Positions 15,656 to 22,638 of a stretch of DNA of 37,500 nucleotides are shown here, in pieces. Position numbers and translations under genes: made by a program. This DNA comes from Bacteroidota bacterium (GTDB lineage: Bacteria > Bacteroidota > Bacteroidia > B-17B0 > Aurantibacillaceae), in the NCBI GenBank assembly GCA_023251755.1, contig JAHEYF010000041.1:1-37500 (forward strand), read 5' to 3'. The notes under the pieces are model-generated. The model saw only the letters and a list, made by a program, of their open reading frames with translations. It had not been told where the DNA came from and searched no databases. Positions within the stretch are counted from its first letter, which is position 1; the number at the start of each line of letters is the position of its first letter.

Positions 15656-16528
15656 TTAATCCTTGTAGAATTGAGAGAATTCCTCTTTGGTGATTTTTTT
15701 ATTGACCTCGGTTTTACTGTATTCGTAATTTTCATAAAGCCCCAGGTCATCATAAGAAGTCATGTTAATGGGAAGCATCGTTACTTCGTCGAGGTGCAAA
15801 ATAATTTTTTTACAATAATTGTTGGGGATCTTCAGCAGGGTTCCTTCTTTAATGCTTCCATAAAAACTATGCAGGTTGTTTTTACTACGGATCGCATAAT
15901 CATTGGCGTTGAATTTTAAAGCAATCCCTGATACACTTTCATTTTTACCCGTTTTATAATCGAAATACCCAAAGTTCTTGTCTTCATAAATCAATACATA
16001 GCAATTTTTATCCCTAAGTTTTTGTTTGCCCGCGTAGGCTAAGCTTTTGTTCATATTGGCCTTGTCTTTCAGCAAAGCCGCACTAAATACCCGGGCAAAA
16101 TAATCAAAGCCCAGCTCGTGAATGGTATAATGCTGGTTTTTCCGCATCAAATTCCCGTAAGGGTCCAGCGACAAGGCTGCACCCAACGACATCTTTGACT
16201 TTACCAGGGCATTTCCCCCGTTCAGGCCTTCCTGCCACAAAATAGAAATCTTCTTTTTTTCGTTGCGGAAATAAATAATGTGCGGTTTGCTGCTGATTTT
16301 TATCTGCGATTCGGCGGTAAGGTAATTGCCTTCAATTCTTTCGAAGGCTTTGATATGAAAGGAAAGTGTTTTAATGTTGCGGATGGAATCCAGCATAGAA
16401 ACCACTAATTTTAGCGCTGAAACTTCTTTCTGTACGTTTTTTCCGGGGATCAGAAAGGAAGAAAAAATAAGCAGTCCCGAAAACAACGGAAGCAGGTAAA
16501 AACTGCGTATTTTATGCCTGTACAACAA
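15656..16528 (-). CDS. Secreted DUF1571-type protein with LysM-like insert (copy 2)
   Basis: A 290-residue paralogue of the downstream gene with the same order: hydrophobic N-terminus (about 10-28), DUF1571-like body and a LysM-like insert at about 188-235. The shared landmarks are WQEGLNGGNALVKSKMSLGA, DPYGNLMRKNQHYTIHELGFDYFARVF, KNESVSGIALKFNANDYAI, and YDDLGLYENYEYS near the C-terminus. The two copies are clearly diverged rather than recently duplicated, so they probably have distinct roles or form a pair. As the promoter-proximal gene, it faces the HU-CCDC81/SPOR gene across a 162-bp divergent gap. Both flanking products look cell-wall related (LysM and SPOR domains), which fits a shared envelope theme; this is inference. 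Confidence 0.78.
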   Translation of the reverse strand: MLYRHKIRSFYLLPLFSGLLIFSSFLIPGKNVQKEVSALKLVVSMLDSIRNIKTLSFHIKAFERIEGNYLTAESQIKISSKPHIIYFRNEKKKISILWQEGLNGGNALVKSKMSLGAALSLDPYGNLMRKNQHYTIHELGFDYFARVFSAALLKDKANMNKSLAYAGKQKLRDKNCYVLIYEDKNFGYFDYKTGKNESVSGIALKFNANDYAIRSKNNLHSFYGSIKEGTLLKIPNNYCKKIILHLDEVTMLPINMTSYDDLGLYENYEYSKTEVNKKITKEEFSQFYKD

Positions 16529-16690
16529 AATAAAATGTAGGAAATTTTGTCAAAAGTAACAATTATAAAGCCGAAAAAACCGTTAAAAATTAATTCCATA
16601 GTTTTCAGCGGTTTAATGAATAATTAATAAATAATTTTCCACCGGGGCCTTTTTCCCGCCTTGTTTTTGTTACTTTCGTTATCCCTTATT

Positions 16691-17773
16691 ATGTACGGCA
16701 ACATTAGCAAATACATCAGCGAATTACTTTACCGGCACGATTGTGTAATCGTTCCCGGTTTTGGCGGTTTTGTTGCCCGGCACGTTCCGGCTGGTATATT
16801 TAATTCCGGCGGTTTAATCAGCCCTCCTGCAAAATCGGTGTTGTTCAACAAAAATCTGCAGAACAACGATGGTCTGCTCGCCAATCATATAATGGAAAAA
16901 CACTTGCTCAGCTACACCGAAGCCAACAAGTGCATTGCGGATTTTGTGAGTAAATCTTTTTTTATGCTCGACAGCAGCAAACGCTTAGAGCTTGAAAACA
17001 TTGGGATACTATATGTAGATACCGAAAAGAACATCCAGTTCGAACCCGAGGTCAATGTGAATTACCTCATCGAATCGTTTGGATTGTCGCCTGTTTTTGC
17101 ACAGCCCCTGTTATCAACCGAAACACCGAAACCTATTGAAACAGCATTTAAAGACAGGCTTGTTGTAGCAGAACAGCAGCCCGTGAAAAAACAAAAAAAT
17201 TACAAACGCATAGCCGCTATTGTAATTGGTGCGCAATTGTTGCTGGCCGGTTTCATTATCTCTACACAAACGGCACAACTGAGCAATACCGCCTGGGCCA
17301 ACCTCAATCCCTTTGCAAAATCAATTGAAGCAAAATATTCGGCTACAGCCAAAAAACAAAAGTTTACTAAATACATCCCCACTATGCGGGAACTGCTGTT
17401 GCCCGATGCCAATGGTTACGCCAGCTTAAGGCTGAACGAAAATTCGGAAGCCGCTATTGTGGTTAACATTGAAGCCAAAGCAGTAACCACCGATAAAACC
17501 TCGGTAAAAAAACATAGCTGGGTAAAAAAATCAAACCTTTCCCTTAGCGGAAATTTTCAGATTGTGCTGGGTTGTTTTGCCCTTGAAGAGAATGCCCTGC
17601 GCCACATCAACACCCTGCATACCCGTAACATAGCTGCCGTTTTAAACGGGGTCAACAAAACCGGTATGCACGTAGTAAGCGCCGGCACCTACACCAACCT
17701 CGATCAGGCCCGCGAAGCCCTCAACCGTATCCGCCAGAATTATCCACATGCCTGGTTGATGATCGGGAAGTAG
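16691..17773 (+). CDS. HU-CCDC81 and SPOR domain membrane protein
   Basis: A 360-residue protein when started at the ATG at 16691 (MYGNISKYISELLYRHDCVI), where the family begins; an in-frame upstream start exists but adds non-family residues. Residues 1-130 form two HU-CCDC81-type modules, a Bacteroidota N-terminal domain pair marked by VIVPGFGGFVA and LFNKNLQNNDGLLANHI. A transmembrane helix is at about 176-196 (AAIVIGAQLLLAGFIIS). A C-terminal SPOR domain at about 285-358 (FQIVLGCFALEENALRHINT) binds denuded septal peptidoglycan in other bacteria. This layout suggests a protein linking a cytoplasmic HU-like module to the dividing cell wall. A weak -7-like box TACTTTCG lies at 16671-16678. 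Confidence 0.88.
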   Translation: MYGNISKYISELLYRHDCVIVPGFGGFVARHVPAGIFNSGGLISPPAKSVLFNKNLQNNDGLLANHIMEKHLLSYTEANKCIADFVSKSFFMLDSSKRLELENIGILYVDTEKNIQFEPEVNVNYLIESFGLSPVFAQPLLSTETPKPIETAFKDRLVVAEQQPVKKQKNYKRIAAIVIGAQLLLAGFIISTQTAQLSNTAWANLNPFAKSIEAKYSATAKKQKFTKYIPTMRELLLPDANGYASLRLNENSEAAIVVNIEAKAVTTDKTSVKKHSWVKKSNLSLSGNFQIVLGCFALEENALRHINTLHTRNIAAVLNGVNKTGMHVVSAGTYTNLDQAREALNRIRQNYPHAWLMIGK

Positions 17774-17892
17774 TATTGAGATATTAGTATTGAGATATGA
17801 GATGTCAGTATTGAGATTTTAGAGTGAGGTGGTATAGTAAGATAAAGGTGTTATGTTAAAGTCTCAATACTCATATCTCAATACTAACATCT
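17771..17892. repeat. Inverted and tandem TATTGAGAT repeat
   Basis: The left part (17771-17818) has three copies of AGTATTGAGAT-type units. The right part (17861-17892) has CTCAATACTCATATCTCAAT, reverse-complementary to the same units. The whole can fold into a long stem with a roughly 40-nt loop. It lies between the SPOR gene and the ABC operon, in a spacer of 191 nt, and resembles in style the TCTCA-rich stretch at 8400-8465. Confidence 0.7.
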
Positions 17893-17930
17893 TTTACACC
17901 AACGGTAATCCCACACTGCATTTCATTCCT

Positions 17931-17938
17931 TAATTTTG
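17931..17938 (+). promoter_or_regulatory. Candidate -7 box of the MacAB-like operon
   Basis: TAATTTTG matches the TAnnTTTG consensus and ends 26 nt before the ATG at 17965. No TTG is present 19 nt upstream, so it is half a promoter only. Confidence 0.4.
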
Positions 17939-17964
17939 TTACTCATTCCTGATCCACTACGGAT

Positions 17965-18651
17965 ATGATTAAATTAAAACAAATTCGCAAATCCTATCGT
18001 CTGGGCAATTCGGTATTTGAAGTATTAAAAGGCATTGATCTGCACATTAGCCCCGGCGAATTTGTTTCTATCATGGGTTCCTCCGGTTCCGGAAAATCAA
18101 CCCTGCTCAATATACTGGGGATATTAGACAATTATGATGCCGGTGAGTATTACCTGAACAACACCTTAGTAAAAAACCTTAACCAAACCAAAGCAGCACA
18201 ATTGCGCAATAAATTTCTGGGATTTGTATTTCAATCCTTTAACTTATTGTCTTTTAAAAACGCGATGGAGAATGTGGCCCTTCCCCTGTATTACCAAAAA
18301 GTTTCGCGTAAGGAAAGAAACAAATTAGCCCTTGAGTACTTAGACAAAGTTGGTCTGCTCGACTGGGCCAACCATTTGCCCAGTGAAATGAGCGGCGGGC
18401 AGAAACAGCGGGTGGCCATTGCCCGTGCATTAATTGCACAACCCAAAGTTATTTTTGCCGATGAGCCTACCGGTGCCCTCGACTCTACAACTTCTGTTGA
18501 AGTAATGGATATATTTAAAGACGTCAACAAACAGGGCATCACCATTGTACTGGTTACACACGAACACGACATCAGTAAAATGACGGACAGGATCATTCGT
18601 TTAAAAGATGGTTTAATCATGAACAATACAGATTCGCACACGAATGTTTGA
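17965..18651 (+). CDS. MacB/LolD-type ABC transporter ATP-binding protein
   Basis: The 228-residue nucleotide-binding subunit of a type VII (MacB/LolCDE-like) ABC system. All ATPase motifs are intact: Walker A GSSGSGKST (38-46), Q-loop Gln90, the signature SGGQKQR (143-149), Walker B VIFADE (162-167) and H-loop His199. The subunit powers the two permeases encoded next, and the first permease start overlaps its 3' end by 8 nt, so translation is coupled. With the periplasmic adaptor at the end of the operon the system resembles MacAB, a tripartite exporter of peptides, antibiotics or lipoprotein-like cargo. The cargo cannot be read from sequence. Confidence 0.95.
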   Translation: MIKLKQIRKSYRLGNSVFEVLKGIDLHISPGEFVSIMGSSGSGKSTLLNILGILDNYDAGEYYLNNTLVKNLNQTKAAQLRNKFLGFVFQSFNLLSFKNAMENVALPLYYQKVSRKERNKLALEYLDKVGLLDWANHLPSEMSGGQKQRVAIARALIAQPKVIFADEPTGALDSTTSVEVMDIFKDVNKQGITIVLVTHEHDISKMTDRIIRLKDGLIMNNTDSHTNV

Positions 18652-19873
18652 CCGCGACAACTGGCAGGAAATTTTTGAAACCATCCGCAAAAACAAATTG
18701 CGGAGCTTTCTCACTGCTTTTAGTGTTGGCTGGGGAATATTCATTTTAATTGTACTGCTGGGCGCCGGGCAGGGCCTGTACAATGGGGCACAGGCACAGT
18801 TTATGAGCGATGCTGTTAACAGTATTGTTGTTGAGGGCGGACAAACCAGTATTGCTCACGGGGGTTTAAAAATAAACCGTCAAATACAATTAACCAACGA
18901 AGACTATGCCCTTATAGCAGACAAAACTCCTTACATTGATCGTAAAAGTGCCGTGTACCGGGGTTGGGGAAGCCGTATGATTTCCTACAAAAAAAAACAT
19001 GCGGGTTTTGTAGTGAGGCCGGTTATGCCTGAACATTGCTTTTTGGAAAACGCACAAATTATTTCCGGCAGGTTTTTAAATAACATCGACATCAATGAAT
19101 TCCGTAAGGTATGCGCCATTGGTGAACCGGTAAAAAAGGAATTGTTCAACAACGAAGACCCCATCAATAAATTTGTAGACATAGAAGGTGTGCAATACAA
19201 AGTAGTGGGTGTTTTCACTGATCCGGGCAATGGCGACAACACCCGCGCTTATATTCCTTTAAGCACCGCACAAAGGGCTTATGGTGGTAAGCGCGACATT
19301 AATTTCATGTGGCTCAGTACCACCGAAGAAGGTGTGGCCAAAAGCGAAGACATGGTAAAAAACATACGGAACCTGATGGCTCACAAGTATAACTTTAGCC
19401 CCGAAGACCTGAACGCTATTCGCATCGAAAACTGGAGCCTCGAATACAAACGCATTATGAGTATGCTCAACGGTATAAAAGTATTCATCTGGATTATTGG
19501 AATGTTAACTTTATTTGCCGGCATAGTGGGCGTAAGTAATATTATGATGATTATTGTAAAAGAGCGCACCAAAGAAATAGGCATACGCAAAGCCATTGGT
19601 GCAACCCCTGCATTGATTGTGGGGCAAATAATACTTGAAGCTGTTTTTATTACAGCTGTAGCCGGTTACATTGGTTTAATTTCGGGGATTGGTTTATTGG
19701 AGCTGGCCAATTCGATAGGGATGGACAGCGACTTTTTTAAAAAACCGGAAGTAGACTTTAAAGCAGCTGTATACGCCACCCTGTTAATTATAGTGGCCGG
19801 TGCGCTGGCAGGATTTATACCAAGTATACGGGCGGCACGGGTAGAACCGGTAGTAGCCCTAAGAAGTGAATAA
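18644..19873 (+). CDS. MacB-like ABC transporter permease, subunit 1
   Basis: A 409-residue membrane protein of the FtsX/MacB permease fold. One N-terminal helix at about 18-42 is followed by a large periplasmic MacB_PCD-type domain (about 45-275). Three C-terminal helices make up the FtsX domain (about 283-305, 330-355 and 372-395). The cytoplasmic coupling segment KERTKEIGIRKAIGATPALIV is clear. Unlike E. coli MacB the ATPase is a separate protein. It overlaps the ATPase gene by 8 nt and the second permease follows after 14 nt. The two permeases are homologous but only moderately similar, so they likely form a heterodimer like LolC/LolE. Confidence 0.93.
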   Translation: MFDRDNWQEIFETIRKNKLRSFLTAFSVGWGIFILIVLLGAGQGLYNGAQAQFMSDAVNSIVVEGGQTSIAHGGLKINRQIQLTNEDYALIADKTPYIDRKSAVYRGWGSRMISYKKKHAGFVVRPVMPEHCFLENAQIISGRFLNNIDINEFRKVCAIGEPVKKELFNNEDPINKFVDIEGVQYKVVGVFTDPGNGDNTRAYIPLSTAQRAYGGKRDINFMWLSTTEEGVAKSEDMVKNIRNLMAHKYNFSPEDLNAIRIENWSLEYKRIMSMLNGIKVFIWIIGMLTLFAGIVGVSNIMMIIVKERTKEIGIRKAIGATPALIVGQIILEAVFITAVAGYIGLISGIGLLELANSIGMDSDFFKKPEVDFKAAVYATLLIIVAGALAGFIPSIRAARVEPVVALRSE

Positions 19874-19887
19874 CAGATACAAGCAGT

Positions 19888-21141
19888 ATGATATTTCAAC
19901 GCGATAGCTGGCAGGAAATTTTTGCAACCATTAATAAAAATAAGTTGCGGACTTTTTTGACCTGCCTTGGTGTGGGCTGGGGAATATTTATGCTGGTAAT
20001 TATGCTGGGCGCAGGCAATGGTTTAAAAAACGGGGTCATGAGCGATTTTTCAGGTGTTGCCACCAACAGCTTTTTTATGTGGGCCCAAAAAACATCAAAG
20101 GCTTACAAAGGTATGAAACCTGGCAGACAATTTAATTACAACAATGCCGATTACATAGCTATATCACAGGTCCCCGAAGCAAACATTGTTTCACCGCTTA
20201 ACCAATTGGGCGGGCACGATGGAAGTAACAATGTAATACGGGGTTTAAAATCAGGGGCTTTTGAAGTGCAGGGAGCTTATCCAAATTATTCGCAAATAGA
20301 ACAGGTAAAAATAGGTGACGGACGCTTTTTGAATGAATACGATATTAAAGAAAAAAGAAAAGTCTGCGTAATTGGTTCGCGCGTAAAAGAAGTGCTGTTT
20401 AAGCCCGACGAAAAACCCATAGGCCAGTTCATCCGTATTAACGGCGTGTATTTTAAAGTGATAGGTGTAAGTATTGCTACCGGTAATGGCGATCAGGGCA
20501 GGCAACAGGCCCAACGGATAACCCTGCCCTTCAGTACCTTTCAGAACGCCTTTAACTTTGGCGACCTTATTGGCTGGTTTGCCATCTCTTCCCAACCAGG
20601 AGTTTCGGCAAAAACCACCGAAGATAAAGTAATGGCGCTCGTAAGAGAAAGGCATAAAATAGCCCCCGATGATAACATGGCCATTGGCCACTGGAACATG
20701 GAAGTGCAATACAATAAAGTAAACGGATTGTTTGATGGCATTAACTTTTTAGTTTGGTTTGTTGGACTTGGAACATTGGTTGCCGGAGTAATTGGCATCA
20801 GCAACATCATGCTGATTGTAGTAAAAGAACGCACCCGCGAAATTGGCGTGAAGCGTGCTTTGGGAGCAACTCCCTGGCATGTGATTGCTCAGATTATGCT
20901 GGAATCTGTTTTCTTAACAGCCATTGCGGGTTTGGTTGGCTTATGGGTGGGCATATTGATATTAGAAGGCATTAACAGTTTAATAGGTACCGAAGTCCCT
21001 ATGTTTAAAAATCCTACCATTGATATTTATATTGCAGTAAAAGCTTTAGTATTTTTAATCTGTTCGGGGGCCCTTGCCGGATTAATACCCGCCCGCAAAG
21101 CCAGTATGGTTAGCCCGGTAGAAGCCCTGCGATCAGAATAA
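19888..21141 (+). CDS. MacB-like ABC transporter permease, subunit 2
   Basis: A 417-residue homologue of the preceding permease with the same layout: an N-terminal helix at about 18-40 and a periplasmic MacB_PCD domain. The coupling motif KERTREIGVKRALGATPWHVI follows, with three C-terminal helices ending in the family signature LAGLIPARKASMVSPVEALRSE. Both permeases start with nearly the same sequence (DxWQEIFxTIxKNKLRxFLT), which points to an old tandem duplication inside the operon. It is followed after 19 nt by the adaptor gene. With one ATPase and two different permeases, a heterodimeric membrane core is expected. Confidence 0.93.
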   Translation: MIFQRDSWQEIFATINKNKLRTFLTCLGVGWGIFMLVIMLGAGNGLKNGVMSDFSGVATNSFFMWAQKTSKAYKGMKPGRQFNYNNADYIAISQVPEANIVSPLNQLGGHDGSNNVIRGLKSGAFEVQGAYPNYSQIEQVKIGDGRFLNEYDIKEKRKVCVIGSRVKEVLFKPDEKPIGQFIRINGVYFKVIGVSIATGNGDQGRQQAQRITLPFSTFQNAFNFGDLIGWFAISSQPGVSAKTTEDKVMALVRERHKIAPDDNMAIGHWNMEVQYNKVNGLFDGINFLVWFVGLGTLVAGVIGISNIMLIVVKERTREIGVKRALGATPWHVIAQIMLESVFLTAIAGLVGLWVGILILEGINSLIGTEVPMFKNPTIDIYIAVKALVFLICSGALAGLIPARKASMVSPVEALRSE

Positions 21142-21160
21142 TTTTAAACAGACAACCTAT

Positions 21161-22279
21161 ATGATTAAAAAAATTTTCAAAATCATTCTACTTTCAGCCC
21201 TTGGCTTTGGTGTATTGTGGACCTTCTACTTTTTGTACAACAAATCGCAGCAGCCACCTGTAGTGTATAAAACACTTTCGGCTTTTGATACCACTATTAT
21301 TAAAAAAACAGTGGCCACCGGCTCTGTTATTCCCCGCCGCGAGATCAATACCAAATCACAGGTATCGGGTATTATCGAAAAGCTTTACATAATAGCTGGT
21401 CAACAGGTGACAGCTGGTGATGTAATTGCCAAAATAAAAATCATCCCCAATATGCTGAACCTCAGCAATGCTGAAACCAGGTTGCACCAGGCACAAATTA
21501 GTTTAGACAATGCCAAACTTGAATACGACAGGCACGAAACCCTTTTTAAACAGGGTGTAGAAGCCAAAGCAGACTTTTCGCCGGTGGAACTGAAAGTAAA
21601 AACCGCAAACGAAGAATTGGAAGCCGCTGAAAACAATTTGCAAATTATTAAAGAGGGTGTTACCAAATCGGCCGGCAGCGCTACCAATACACTTGTTAAA
21701 TCAACCATTACCGGTATGATATTGGACGTGCCTGTAAAAGAAGGCGGCCAGGTAATTGAGAGCAATACCTTTAACGAAGGCACCACCATTGCATCGGTAG
21801 CCAATATGGGCGAGATGATTTTTGAAGGCAAACTCGACGAAAGTGAAGTGGGTAAAGTGCAATTGGGTATGGAGCTGGTGCTTACCATTGGGGCTATTGA
21901 CAAAGAAAGTTTTAAAGCCAAACTCGAATACATTGCCCCAAAAGGCGTAACTGAAAACGGGGCCATACAGTTTTTAATACGTGCTTCAATTGACAAAAGC
22001 AATACGGGTAGTTTTTTACGCGCCGGTTACAGTGCCAATGCCGACATCATCTTGGCCCGCAAAGAAAAAGCAATGGCCATACCCGAAAGTGTAATGTTGT
22101 TTGATAAAGAAAAGCCTTATGTAGAAGTGGAGACTACTTCGCAACATTTCGAAAAACGATTCATCAAAACCGGTTTGTCCGATGGGATTAATATTGAGGT
22201 ACTGGAAGGTTTGAAAAAAACAGACAAAATAAAGAACCCACAAATTAATACTGCTCCAAAGCCTGAGCACGGGGCTTAG
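21161..22279 (+). CDS. MacA/HlyD-type periplasmic adaptor
   Basis: A 372-residue membrane fusion protein that would connect the permease pair to an outer-membrane factor. It has an N-terminal membrane anchor (about 5-25). The lipoyl half-motifs are near 60-95 (SQVSGIIEKLYIIAGQQVTAGDVIAKI) and again near 180-200. A helical hairpin lies between them (about 98-160, RLHQAQISLDNAKLEYDRHE). Beta-barrel and membrane-proximal domains follow to the end. No outer-membrane TolC-like gene is encoded in the window, so the exit channel must come from elsewhere, as is usual for MacA. It is the last gene of the operon; the next gene is convergent. Confidence 0.92.
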   Translation: MIKKIFKIILLSALGFGVLWTFYFLYNKSQQPPVVYKTLSAFDTTIIKKTVATGSVIPRREINTKSQVSGIIEKLYIIAGQQVTAGDVIAKIKIIPNMLNLSNAETRLHQAQISLDNAKLEYDRHETLFKQGVEAKADFSPVELKVKTANEELEAAENNLQIIKEGVTKSAGSATNTLVKSTITGMILDVPVKEGGQVIESNTFNEGTTIASVANMGEMIFEGKLDESEVGKVQLGMELVLTIGAIDKESFKAKLEYIAPKGVTENGAIQFLIRASIDKSNTGSFLRAGYSANADIILARKEKAMAIPESVMLFDKEKPYVEVETTSQHFEKRFIKTGLSDGINIEVLEGLKKTDKIKNPQINTAPKPEHGA

Positions 22280-22328
22280 GGTGTGAGCTACTCGTTAAGG
22301 ATGAGTTCCGGGGTAAAGAGGATGGAAC

Positions 22329-22607
22329 CTACTTAGCCCCCTTTTTGTCGTTCACTTTCTTGGGTTTTATAACACCTCCGTCACGGTCGCCATCACCAGA
22401 TCCGATAATAAGTACAGGCTCAGCGGATGAATCAGCTTCCTCATCAACTTCGGTTCCATCATCGTTTGTACGGGCATTGCTGGTTTTAACAACTGTGTTG
22501 TTTTGATTTTGTGGCTCCGGTGCAAGCTTTTGTTTTTTGCAGGCACTCATGTAAAAGGCAACAATAGCCAGTATGATGATTGTTTTAATAGCTCTCATGG
22601 GTTTCAT
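22329..22607 (-). CDS. Small acidic lipoprotein of unknown function
   Basis: A 92-residue predicted lipoprotein. The hydrophobic stretch at 8-20 ends in the lipobox MSAC with Cys23, so the mature protein is about 70 residues. The mature part is low-complexity and charged: a Gln/Asn/Thr-rich start, an acidic middle (DDGTEVDEEADSS) and a Lys-rich tail. It has no recognisable domain and is probably mostly disordered. Two ATG starts are possible (22607 and 22598). It lies 31 nt downstream of the sensor kinase gene on the same strand and may be co-transcribed with it, which would tie it to the regulatory locus. The function is unknown. Confidence 0.7.
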   Translation of the reverse strand: MKPMRAIKTIIILAIVAFYMSACKKQKLAPEPQNQNNTVVKTSNARTNDDGTEVDEEADSSAEPVLIIGSGDGDRDGGVIKPKKVNDKKGAK

Positions 22608-22638
22608 AATTTATAGATGGTTGATAATAGATTTATTT

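Noticed and set aside
16671..16678. TACTTTCG as promoter of the HU-CCDC81/SPOR gene
   Set aside because: One mismatch in the conserved TTTG and no TTG at the -33 distance; noted only in the gene entry.
22280..22328. Terminator between the adaptor gene and the small lipoprotein
   Set aside because: Only weak stems and no T-tract in either direction were found, so no terminator is claimed.
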